NCBI RefSeq assembly: GCF_021442025.1
Contig: NZ_CP090446.1
Coordinates: forward strand, 1,054,001-1,118,000
Length of the DNA stretch: 64,000 bases
Direction of reading: 5' to 3'
DNA from: Sphingobacterium sp. SRCM116780
GTDB taxonomy: Bacteria > Bacteroidota > Bacteroidia > Sphingobacteriales > Sphingobacteriaceae
Part shown: in pieces, positions 8,244 to 17,600 of the stretch
How positions within the stretch are numbered: the first letter of the stretch is position 1
How the letters are laid out: the number at the start of each line of letters is the position of its first letter
Position numbers and translations under genes: made by a program
The notes under the pieces: model-generated
The model's database searches: none
Told to the model about the DNA's origin: nothing
The model's input: only the letters and a program-made list of their open reading frames with translations

Positions 8244-8358
8244 AGCATATATAAAAGTTATTTTAGCTTTATCAGTTTCTTACAAAGATTTAAATCTCTT
8301 TCCAAATTTTTCTGCATCTTGAGAGAATTAATTATATTGAATTCTTGATAAAGGTTTC

Positions 8359-8432
8359 TTGGAGATGGGTTCGAGAACGGCTGTTGTTTATTTCTAAAAT
8401 AAACAACATTTACATTATGAAAGTATCTCCAA
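8359..8432. other. Nested inverted repeats; candidate structured RNA or operator
   Basis: Outer arms TTGGAGAT (8359-8366) and ATCTCCAA (8425-8432) enclose two more: GTTC-GA-GAAC (8369-8378) and a perfect 11-base stem GTTGTTTATTT / AAATAAACAAC with loop CTA (8383-8407). The region has no reading frame and lies between the defence operon start and the XRE gene end. It could be a small RNA, a leader or a terminator cluster. No reverse transcriptase is nearby, so a retron is not supported. Confidence 0.4.
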
Positions 8433-8484
8433 AGGGAAATTACAGGTTCTTTGTTTATTAAAAACGAAACAAACTAAAAGTATT

Positions 8485-8892
8485 TTACTTTTCTTTCAAC
8501 AATCTTTCCAGATACTCAACCTTTGATTTTTCGGCTTCGAGTAGGCGCTCGTAGAGTTTTTTGTTTTCCTCGTATACTTCGATCAGTTTGTCAACAGTAT
8601 TGAATGTAGGTTGTATGTTAATGGCATTCAATGTTGAAGAATCATTGCTGGTAAATGAGTTATTAATAATATTAAACACAGCTTCTTCGTCAAAATTCTT
8701 AATTGCTTCAGGAGTAACGCCTAGTATTTCCGCCACTTGGGATAGCAAGTCTTCTTCTATTTCCACACTTCGCTCAATATTGGAAACGGTCTGCTGACTT
8801 ACTCCAAGTGCTACCGCTAAAGCTTCTTGCTTCATGCCACGTAGTTCGCGTAGGCGGCTAATTTTTGGTCCGATCTTGTTTTCCTTACTCAT
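8485..8892 (-). CDS. XRE family transcriptional regulator
   Basis: A 135-residue protein. The helix-turn-helix is at about residues 8-65 (SRLRELRGMKQEALAVALGV, SQQTVSNIER), followed by a short linker and a C-terminal coiled coil (ENKKLYERLLEAEKSKVEYLERLL) that probably dimerises. It is a DNA-binding regulator of the kind common beside defence and accessory genes. It lies upstream of the AAA-HNH-HTH operon on the same strand and is divergent from the HEPN gene. A 13-base inverted repeat in the shared upstream region (8944-8977) is a candidate operator. Confidence 0.85.
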   Translation of the reverse strand: MSKENKIGPKISRLRELRGMKQEALAVALGVSQQTVSNIERSVEIEEDLLSQVAEILGVTPEAIKNFDEEAVFNIINNSFTSNDSSTLNAINIQPTFNTVDKLIEVYEENKKLYERLLEAEKSKVEYLERLLKEK

Positions 8893-8943
8893 AACTCAAA
8901 GTTAGTAATAATATGGTATTTCCTATAGAGCAATCGTATGGTT

Positions 8944-8977
8944 TAGTAATATACAAGCTTGTTGTTGTATTTTACTA
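8944..8977. promoter_or_regulatory. Candidate operator between the XRE gene and the HEPN gene
   Basis: TAGTAATATACAA (8944-8956) and TTGTATTTTACTA (8965-8977) are inverted with one mismatch and an 8-base spacer. The site lies in the divergent promoter region, and further TAGTA words occur nearby. Binding by the XRE protein is inference. Confidence 0.4.
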
Positions 8978-9088
8978 TTGAAACTAGTGTGATACAAAGT
9001 GTTTTAGTACGGTACATGAATTAGATTAGGTTAATTTGTTTAAACCAAAAATCAAGGTTATACTGCCAATATGAACCTAATAATTTAA

Positions 9089-9916
9089 ATGATGATCCTA
9101 CTAAATCAAGATGAACAGAATAATATCGAGGAGATTATTCTTGCTTTAACAGCAAAATATAATATCGAGTGTATCTACCTTAATACTTACGATCACAATA
9201 CAACTCCTTATGAACTCACCATTCTTGTGTCCAATAAGTACTTGAAGACCTTGGGTGAACTGGTACCTAAAATTGTCAATACGATAAGGGAATTTGAACA
9301 ATATCGTGTAATGTGTTATATAGCTTTTCAGGCGAAAGACAGAATAAGAGAAGGGAATCTGTTCTTGTTTACGTCTTGTCAACCAAACAAGCGAATATAC
9401 CCGAAAGAAGGTTCTGGTTTTATGCCCATACCCTTAGATTTTGATGCTGTAAAGTTATTGAAACTTGCCATAGAATTGAGTGCTAGGGAGCATCAAAAGA
9501 TTGGAGAGTTTCGGGATGGGTATTATCATTTTAAAGAACGGAATAAGTATCCAATGGCTGCATTTCTGCTTCACCAAACTATTGAATTGACGTATAGGTA
9601 CATAGAATTACTGCTTACAGCAAAGGAAAGAATTACCCATTCTATCCGTTGTCATCATCGCTGGACAAAAGAATTAAGCTCTTTGTACACGACCATTTTT
9701 GACGAAGAAAAAGAGGAGGATACTTATTTGCTTCAATTGCTCGGAAATATTTATCGTGCAACTCGTTATGAGGATAACTTTCAAGTGGGTTTTGAAACAC
9801 TACTTCAATTGGAAAGAAAAATGGAAGATCTGTTAGCAAATGCAACAGAAATATTTAACCAAACAGTTCTTTCATTTGAACAACAGCATATTTTTAAAGT
9901 AGATGCTGCTGTTTAG
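9089..9916 (+). CDS. HEPN domain protein with nucleotidyltransferase-like N terminus
   Basis: A 275-residue protein. Residues 1-115 resemble a degenerate nucleotidyltransferase fold (alternating strands IECIYLNTYD, YELTILVSN, VMCYIAF) but lack a GSxxxR/DxD active site. Residues 120-265 form a helical HEPN domain (YPMAAFLLHQTIELTYRYIELLL, then HSIRCHHRWTKEL and ATRYEDNFQ). HEPN proteins act in toxin-antitoxin and abortive systems, often as RNases. The R/H residues at 187-191 are the candidate active-site group. It is divergent from the XRE gene, and copy 2 of the palindrome-ended element follows 16 bases after the stop. ATG 9089 and ATG 9092 are both possible starts. Confidence 0.7.
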   Translation: MMILLNQDEQNNIEEIILALTAKYNIECIYLNTYDHNTTPYELTILVSNKYLKTLGELVPKIVNTIREFEQYRVMCYIAFQAKDRIREGNLFLFTSCQPNKRIYPKEGSGFMPIPLDFDAVKLLKLAIELSAREHQKIGEFRDGYYHFKERNKYPMAAFLLHQTIELTYRYIELLLTAKERITHSIRCHHRWTKELSSLYTTIFDEEKEEDTYLLQLLGNIYRATRYEDNFQVGFETLLQLERKMEDLLANATEIFNQTVLSFEQQHIFKVDAAV

Positions 9917-9932
9917 AGTAAATATATCACAT

Positions 9933-10178
9933 CCCCATGAGTTTAAGTGTTCGCTATTTTTGAGGTTACTTAAATTCAATATAAAACGAAGACTTTGTCT
10001 GGAAATAGAACAAAACCGATGAAATTAAAAACTGCACGAAAGCAACAAGATATCGATTTATTAATATGGAAAGGAAGGGGATGTCCCTATAACATTTATG
10101 TAGTGCTGTATTTCGGTATGGAGACCTGGTTGCTATAAAAGATTTAAGTGACCCGTTGGAACACTTAAACCAGAGGGG
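9933..10178 (+). mobile_element. Palindrome-ended element (MITE/REPIN-like), copy 2
   Basis: 246 bp from CCCCATGAGTTTAAGTGTTC to GAACACTTAAACCAGAGGGG, with inverted ends. The right end has the full TTTAAGTG-N11-CACTTAAA hairpin. It sits 16 bases after the HEPN gene and cuts the 3' end of an AlkB-like pseudogene, whose readable sequence stops exactly at the element edge. No target duplication is visible at the flanks. Confidence 0.7.
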
Positions 10179-10600
10179 AAGGTTAAATTTATTCTTGGAG
10201 AATTGACTTTTTTTGTTGGAGGAAGTCGGTGCAGCCAATAGGTCTGTGTCGTATCTTTCATTATTAATAGACTTCCATCTGCTAAAGTCAGCTCTAATTT
10301 TTCCTTTGTTTATGTTTAAAAGCAAATTTACGCTCTGCTCCAAAACTCAATGAGCCTATAGAGCCTTTTTCTTTAGATCCTTTTCTCCATCACTATGCCA
10401 TGCCATTCCTTCATCACCAGTATGATATAAGTTGAGTAAGCAAGAGTTAAATGTTTCACCCGTTTCTTTTTCAACTAGATTTTTCAGCTCCAGTGACGCT
10501 GGCGACTAAGGCAATGCCTGTTTGGCGGTATTGGAATACGTGTATTCAAAAGGTTTTTCGCCATACCAAGCAACTTTTCTTTTGGTCAATCTTTTACTAG
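10179..10600 (-). pseudogene. Decayed AlkB-like 2-oxoglutarate/Fe(II) dioxygenase
   Basis: Reading the minus strand and switching frames gives a clear AlkB-family sequence: KRKVAWYGEKPFEYTYSN, then KQALP, a TAG (10508-10506) where a Trp is expected, LKNLVEKETGETFNSCLLN, GMAWHSDGE (the HxD metal ligands), SIGSLSFGAERKFAF, LTLADGSLLIM and TYWLHRLPPTKKV (distal His), ending RINLT. At least two frameshifts (near 10355-10371 and near 10300) separate these blocks. The N terminus is missing and the last codons are lost at the element edge. AlkB relatives repair alkylated nucleic acid bases; this copy cannot be functional. Confidence 0.8.
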
Positions 10601-11192
10601 AACTCAACAAACGTGAAGGTATTGTGCTATTCAAATATAAATCAAATGCTTGAATTTAAAAATTCAATCTATTACGGAAGTAGAATAATTTTATAAAGAA
10701 CAGGGAATCAAATTAGAAACAAATTTACAACAGAACAGAAAAATAATTATATGCCCGTATTTGTGTCATTTACTAGTGTGAATCAACAAAAAGATTAATT
10801 CAGATTGCTTTTATATTATTAAATATGCTTAAACGAAAAAATAATTTTGAAATTATGTAAAAACTATTAACTTTATACTATTGTATGTTTTCTTAATTAA
10901 AGAATTAAAACATATACAATTAACCTTTACACTAGCTCTGCTATTTTTTTATATTTTGTCATATTTGTAAGCCTTTTTGTCTTACAGAGAAAAAGAACAT
11001 AGTATTTTTTAAAGATTTTACTTTGTTTTTCCTTTCTGTCTCAAGAACGCTAAATATAGAAAATTGTGATGTATCTCATATAGTTATCAGATACTTTCAA
11101 CCTGAGATAGTCGTAAAAACTAACCTAGTTACGCCGAAAATTTTAAATATTTTTTTAACGAATTTATTTTTATTCATTACCTGTTGTCAATT
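10601..11192. other. AT-rich intergenic region upstream of the YD/RHS genes
   Basis: About 590 bases with no credible gene. An AT-rich hairpin lies at 10881-10922 (ATTGTATGTTTT ... AAAACATATACAAT-like arms). The promoter of the YD-repeat gene should be in the last 250 bases; ATATTTTG- and CATATTTG-like words near 10950-10970 are possible -7 elements but not convincing. Confidence 0.4.
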
Positions 11193-14100
11193 ATGAAATA
11201 TCTTCTATTAAGTTTGTTTGTTGTCATTTTTAGTATCAACGTGTTAGGTCAACGATCTGATTATATTCCTCCTTCTCCCCAAGCGTTCAATTTTATGAAA
11301 TTTGGCGAGTATCCTGTTGATCTTAGTACGGGTTTAGTCGATATTTCCATTCCATTATTATCTTTAAAACTTAAAACTTATCAATTACCCATTGAAGCGA
11401 AATACCATGCCTCTGGAAGAAAAGTCGATATGAATTTTTCTGAATTAGGATTGAACTGGAAATTAGAAGCTTATGGGATGATAAGTAGGGAAATAAAAGG
11501 AATATCTGACTTAAGAAGCTATCGAGATGTTGCTGGAATGGAAAAAGATGCAACCTATTTTAATAGTTTATCTTCTGACGATCGAAATGCGAAACAAATA
11601 AAATATGAACGCAGATTGCAATTAGCAATGGATCATCCCTCAAATTCGGATTACGATACAGAATATGATATATATAACATAAGTTTTAGAGGTATTTCCT
11701 CTTCTTTTATCATAAGGAATTCAGGAGAAATCTTATTCCTAAAATACTTCCCCTATAAAGTAAGTTTCCAAAATGGTGTTTTCTATGTTACTGACAGCGA
11801 TGGAGTAGAATATGTATTTGGCTCAATTACTGAATCAAGTGTTAATTATGGAGGAACGAATACTTTCGGTGGTACGGATGGCACCATGTCATGGTTACTT
11901 GCTAAAATTACCACACCCGAGAAAGAATTTATCCGATTTAAATATGGTGCTGTTTCCAGTTCTCAACCAAACTTAAGTGGCAACCTTTCTTATGGATCAA
12001 AAGCAACCTTGGGAGATTATTTTTATAATTATCCTGAGGGAACGACTGATGGTGCACCAACATCCTCTTTGGTTTTGAAAACTACAAATACCATTTCTAA
12101 TGAAAATTATACCCTTCAATATTTGCTTTTGATTGAGTCCAGTATTGGAAATGTCGAATTCGAGTACAATACAAATAATTATACGTTAAATAAAATCATA
12201 CATAAATCCGTAAGCAATACATTAATTTCAAAAATCGATTTTCTCTATCAGGATTTATTGGGTAAATCATTTTCAATACCAAATAATCAAGGAATAGCAA
12301 TAAAAGATGTGGTATTCAATGGATCAGAAACAAATGGATCCAATCAGAAGTATTCATTTGAATATTATCAAGGTAGTGCGCATGGTACTAGCTTAATAGA
12401 CTATTGCTATGGAAAAGATTATTGGGGTTATGCCAATGAGAATTCAAATTCTAATTTAATCCCAATTGATAAAATAAATAATTATCAGTATCCCTATAAT
12501 TTAGCGAATCCAGTAACTATTGGTACGATAACTAGCCGAAATTCCAGTTATACTCAAAAATTAATTGGCACGTTGCGAAAAGTAACATATCCAACCTTTG
12601 GAAGTACCGAATTTATTTATGAAGATAATCGATACAACTATCTGGGGCAGATAAAAAGTGGACCAGGGATTAGAATAAAGACTGTCAAGAATTTTGATGG
12701 CGCTCATGAATATTTCAAAGAATACGAATATGGAAGTAATGGTGTAGGAGAACTTTCATGGCAACCTCAGATTAATGATTTTCAAACATCAACTTTAATT
12801 ACAAGTATTCCATTAAATGGAACCCTTGTAGATTCCTATCAGTCTGTTCATATTCAAAAAGCTTCCAGATATCGATATCGCGAATTCTTTTCTGAACCAA
12901 TAGGCTTTATTAAAGCAGCTTATAGACAACCTGTTTATTATTCTGAAGTTACCGAATATCTAAAAGATGCCTCTGGCATGACATTGGGGAAAACTATCTA
13001 TGACTATTCATTACCTGTCTTTGATAAAAAAAGTGAAACATTTTCAGATAACCATACACGAGAGAATACGTATTATGATTCCTTCATTCCCCATTTATAT
13101 TCTACAGCGTTATTAACAAATAAATCCATATTTGAAAAAATTAATAATACATATAAATTAAAAAATAGGATCAGTTACGCGTATAAAAAATACAAAGAAG
13201 TAATCATTCCTCAAATGGCTTATTATCGTAGGCATAGTGTATTGTCCAGTAGCTATACAAATCCATTTAATGTAGATGAACAACGTATTGAAGTAGAGAA
13301 ACCTTCATCTACTAGTGATCCAGATTGGGCATTACCATGGAGTACAATTCGTACCATTGATTATAACCTTATTTCAGCCACGGTAAATTTGGATTCAAAA
13401 GTTGAAATGGACAGTACTTCCTCTTTGAAAATTGAAAAAAGTACCCAATATTTATATGAAAGTACTTATTCAATGGAGCCTTCAACCGTTATCACAACAA
13501 ATAGTGATGGTGTCGAATTAAAGACGAAATCTTATTATCCAGATGACATTACTTCTATAAATTTATCTGGCGGTAATCTTTTAAATGATGAATTTACAGC
13601 TATTCAGTCACTCAAAAAAGGAAGTCAACATGAAATCAATTCACCGATACAAGTAGAAATGTATAAAAATGGAGTATTAAGCAAAATTGAGCGGAATATA
13701 TTTAAATTATTCTCTGGGAAATCAAAATTTAATAAAAAATACACGAAGAATTTAACATCAAACTTGAATAAAGATTTGGAAATTTCTGTATACGATACAT
13801 ATGGAAACCCACTAGAAATAAAAAACCAAGAAGAGCCAACAACTACTTATTTGTGGGGTTATGCTGGCCAATATCCAATAGCAGAAATCAAGAATGTGAC
13901 CTATGCAGAAGCATTGGCAGTTCTGGGGCAAGCGACCATTGATAATCTGAACTTATTAACAGTTTCGGAAACCGCTATCAATACAGCGATGACAACCTTA
14001 AGGAGTGGGCTCCCTAAAGCAATGATTACCAGCTATACATACATACCTTTGGTCGGTATGAAGAGCAAGACCGACCCTCGTGGGGTAACGGAATACTACG

Positions 14101-14492
14101 AGTACGATGGGATGCAGCGTTTAGTTGCCATAAAAGACCAGAAGGGAGATGTGATCAAGACATTCTGTTATAATTATAAAGGTCAATTATACGACTGTTT
14201 TGGTAATAGTAATTTGCCAGCAGGAGCATCTATTGTTAATCTGGCTTATTTCCCCAGTGTCCTATCATCGGGACAGACCATGTGCTCCTCCACCAATAGA
14301 GCTCCCTATTACCTGTTGAATCCCGGCAATATCGTAGACCCACCAATTATTGTTGGAACGGTTCTTTATCAAATGGATGGTTCCTATGTACCCTCTGGTT
14401 ATTATACCAGGGGATCAGGTATCGCTCGTGTGGCCGCTAATGGTGTTGTCGCAGAAATCATTGATTGTAATACGGCCTGGATTGAATTATAA
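11193..14492 (+). CDS. Secreted YD-repeat protein (RHS-partner protein)
   Basis: A 1099-residue protein with a signal peptide (MKYLLLSLFVVIFSINVLGQ). The long N-terminal region is beta-rich (PSPQAFNFMKFGEYPVDLSTG, a motif common at the start of these Bacteroidota proteins). Residues about 870-1010 contain YD-type repeats (TTTYLWGYAGQYPIAEIK, TDPRGVTEYYEYDGMQRL). The frame is open from a TTG at 11184, but the ATG at 11193 gives a proper signal peptide. It lies just before the RHS toxin gene in the same direction, as is common, and may help build or export the RHS shell; that role is inference. Confidence 0.8.
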   Translation: MKYLLLSLFVVIFSINVLGQRSDYIPPSPQAFNFMKFGEYPVDLSTGLVDISIPLLSLKLKTYQLPIEAKYHASGRKVDMNFSELGLNWKLEAYGMISREIKGISDLRSYRDVAGMEKDATYFNSLSSDDRNAKQIKYERRLQLAMDHPSNSDYDTEYDIYNISFRGISSSFIIRNSGEILFLKYFPYKVSFQNGVFYVTDSDGVEYVFGSITESSVNYGGTNTFGGTDGTMSWLLAKITTPEKEFIRFKYGAVSSSQPNLSGNLSYGSKATLGDYFYNYPEGTTDGAPTSSLVLKTTNTISNENYTLQYLLLIESSIGNVEFEYNTNNYTLNKIIHKSVSNTLISKIDFLYQDLLGKSFSIPNNQGIAIKDVVFNGSETNGSNQKYSFEYYQGSAHGTSLIDYCYGKDYWGYANENSNSNLIPIDKINNYQYPYNLANPVTIGTITSRNSSYTQKLIGTLRKVTYPTFGSTEFIYEDNRYNYLGQIKSGPGIRIKTVKNFDGAHEYFKEYEYGSNGVGELSWQPQINDFQTSTLITSIPLNGTLVDSYQSVHIQKASRYRYREFFSEPIGFIKAAYRQPVYYSEVTEYLKDASGMTLGKTIYDYSLPVFDKKSETFSDNHTRENTYYDSFIPHLYSTALLTNKSIFEKINNTYKLKNRISYAYKKYKEVIIPQMAYYRRHSVLSSSYTNPFNVDEQRIEVEKPSSTSDPDWALPWSTIRTIDYNLISATVNLDSKVEMDSTSSLKIEKSTQYLYESTYSMEPSTVITTNSDGVELKTKSYYPDDITSINLSGGNLLNDEFTAIQSLKKGSQHEINSPIQVEMYKNGVLSKIERNIFKLFSGKSKFNKKYTKNLTSNLNKDLEISVYDTYGNPLEIKNQEEPTTTYLWGYAGQYPIAEIKNVTYAEALAVLGQATIDNLNLLTVSETAINTAMTTLRSGLPKAMITSYTYIPLVGMKSKTDPRGVTEYYEYDGMQRLVAIKDQKGDVIKTFCYNYKGQLYDCFGNSNLPAGASIVNLAYFPSVLSSGQTMCSSTNRAPYYLLNPGNIVDPPIIVGTVLYQMDGSYVPSGYYTRGSGIARVAANGVVAEIIDCNTAWIEL

Positions 14493-14687
14493 TCATATAT
14501 CAATAATCGTGATGAAAAAAACACTTAATTTAAATAGAACCTCTGTTGATACTTGTCAAAAACAGAATTAGGATTCGCAGTATATACATATATTCTGGTT
14601 TGATAGGATGATGTAGCATCTGAAAATGATGTTTGATCCATTCGAGAATATAACTATGAAATAACCTAGCAATTAACCGAAGCTAAA

Positions 14688-17600
14688 ATGATGAAAAGAT
14701 TAACAAAAATAGTATTCCTAGTCTCACTACTGGTTCATGTCAGTCATGTAGATGCCCAGGTGGATACGCTGGAAGCAGATAAAAAAATACAGCAGATACC
14801 AATGGGCATGCAGGCAATTGCGGCAAGCTCCTCCATGCAGGCATTATCAGCTACCGTTAAGCCTACGATCAGCTACGGCAGTGCACGTACATTTGGTATC
14901 AACCAACAGATCAGCTGGTCTCCCACCAACAGTGGTGGAGCAGCTGAATTTGTGGTAACCGTGGAGCAGACCATAACCGGATATTACAATCCATTGAATA
15001 CGGTCATGGGATCCGATGGATCCTTATATATTGCCAATGCAGGTTATCATTCGATCATGAAGCGGACTTCTGCAGGTGCAGAAACCGTTTTTGCCGGAGG
15101 AAACTCCACGGCTTGGGGGTATGTGGACGGAGCAGGGACTACTGCGAGATTCCGTCATCCCAGTTCGGCGGTGATCGATGCTTCAGGCAATCTATTTGTG
15201 ACCGATCAGCAGAACCATCGTATCCGCAAGATTACCCCAGCAGGAGTAGTCAGTACCTTTGCAGGAAGCGGAACTGCTGGAGCGACAAATGGAACGGGAA
15301 CAGCTGCTTCCTTCAATAATCCGATGGGACTGGCATTTGATGCTTCGGGCAACCTCTATGTTGCCGACGGCTCGAACCACCTGATCCGTAAGATCACAAC
15401 TGCAGGTGTAGTAAGTACCTACGCAGGAAGTGGAACCCTGGGACTTCAGGACGGAGCACTGTTGACCGCACAGTTCAACAGTCCGATGGGACTGGCCTTT
15501 GACACTAACGGCGATCTGTACGTTGCCGACAGACAGAACCATGCCGTGCGGAAGATCGCAGGTGGAATGGTCAGTACGGTCGCTGGTAACGGGACTTCCG
15601 GCTATGTTGAAGGACAGGGAAGCGCAGCGCGTTTCTATGCACTGAACAACCTGGTGGTAAAAGATGGGAACATCTATCTGGTGGATATGAACAACAATGC
15701 CCTCCGTTATGTTTCCCCTACAGGTGTCGTAAGTACAATTTCAACCAGTGGGATGCTGAGCAATCCATTCGGGATCTCCAGGACTCTGGACGGAAAATAT
15801 TACATCACCGAGAACCTGGCTAACCAAGTGAAGAAAGTGGCTGTTCAGGCGGCCTATAGCATCAGTCCGGCATTGCCTGCTGGACTTGTTTTCGATGCTT
15901 CTACAGGGAATATCAGTGGCAAAATCGCCTCTGTTACAGCTGCGAAGAGTTATACCGTGACAGCAGCTAATGGAATCGGGACATCGACAGCAACGGTGAC
16001 ATTTTCTGTATCTAATGATGTGCTTACAGCAAGTTATGATCAGAACTATGTCCTGGAGCGTACGGTTAGAAACCCGAACTATAAAACGATCGCGGCACTG
16101 GAAGGAAAACCCGTAGATAGCGTGAATGTGACGGTGCAGTACTTTGATGGTCTTGGCAGACCTTCTCAATCGGTGCAGTGGCAAGGAAGTCCCTCTAAAA
16201 ATGACATTGTACAGTATCCCGAATATGATGCCTTTGGCAGGGAAAGCAAGAAATACCTTCCCTATGTGAAGAACTTGGTCAAGAATGGAAGTTTTAAACC
16301 AACCCCAACAGCAGATCAATTGGCCTATTACGCAACCTCCAATACCTGGGATGCCCATGTTAAGAAAACGGGTAAACCCTTTTCGGTAACAGTTTTTGAA
16401 AACAGTCCGCTAAACCGGGTTCAGGAGCAAGGGGCACCCGGAGATGCCTGGCAACCTGTTGGAACTGCTGGAGCTGGTCATACGGTAAAAACCAGTTATG
16501 AAACCAACACCGCCAGTGGTGCAGATACTGTTCGTTTGTGGAAAATAACCGCTACAGGAGCGTCAGGTACAGGTAACTATTTGGCTGGTAAGTTATATCG
16601 GACAACCTTAAGGGACGAGAACAGCACAAGTTTTACTCTTCGGAAAGGTTCTGTTGATGAATACAAGGACTTTGAAGGTAGGGTGGTACTGAAACGTGTC
16701 TGGGAATCTGAAACCAAGGTACTCAATACCTATTATGTTTACGACGATTTTGGTGATCTACGGTATGTTGTTCCTCCAGGATATACAAAGAAAACTATTA
16801 CAGAGCAGAATGATGCGGATTTTAATGAGCTGATCTATGCCTTCAAATATGATGGCAAACGAAGACTGATCGAAAAGAAAACTCCTGGAAAGGGTTGGGA
16901 ATGGTTAGTGTACAATGCTAATAATAAGGTTATTATGACCCAGGATTCTGTGCAGCGTGTAAAACCGATTAAAGAATGGAATTATACAAAATATGATGCC
17001 TTCGGCCAGATTGTGAGTACAGGTATATATAAGAGAAATTATGCGAACCAAGCTGCTGCACAAAAGTCCGCGGATTCGGTCACTGTCTATTGGGAAGAGC
17101 GGAGCGTACAGACGAAGTTGGTCGGTACTGTTAAATACACCAAGTATACGGAGAATGCCTTTCCAAAGGTAAAGACTAGTATGACGCCATTGACGGTCAA
17201 TTATTACGATGATTATTTGTTTGAAGGAGGAGATACAACCAAGCTGGCTGCAGTAGGGATCACAAAAAGTACCAAGCTTAAGGGACTGCCAACAGGTAGC
17301 AAAGTCTACAAAGACAATGGAACCTTGCCGCTCTGGAGTATCAGTTATTACGATGACTATGGCCGGGTCATCCAGAGCGCTTCACAGAACCATCTGCTGG
17401 GCATTGATCTGATAACCAACACCTACAGCTTTTCGGGAGAACTGCTGACCTGTAAGCGCGAGCATAAGCCGGCCACTGGTACAGCAACGACAATTCTGAC
17501 CACCAATAACTACGACCATGTAGGCAGACTGCTGCAGACCAAGAAGAAAGTGAATGCCCAGGCTGAGATCATCCAGAGCAAGCTAGCTTACAACGAAATC

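Noticed and set aside
5048..8432. Retron with PtuAB effectors
   Set aside because: There is no reverse transcriptase frame anywhere near, although the AAA/HNH pair and the structured region upstream would fit.
14350..14571. Short plus-strand frame overlapping the end of the YD-repeat gene
   Set aside because: It is out of frame with the YD gene, lacks a start signal and has shadow-like composition.
15192..16358. Long minus-strand frames inside the RHS gene
   Set aside because: They mirror the repetitive, GC-richer coding strand; no start context or recognisable domain.
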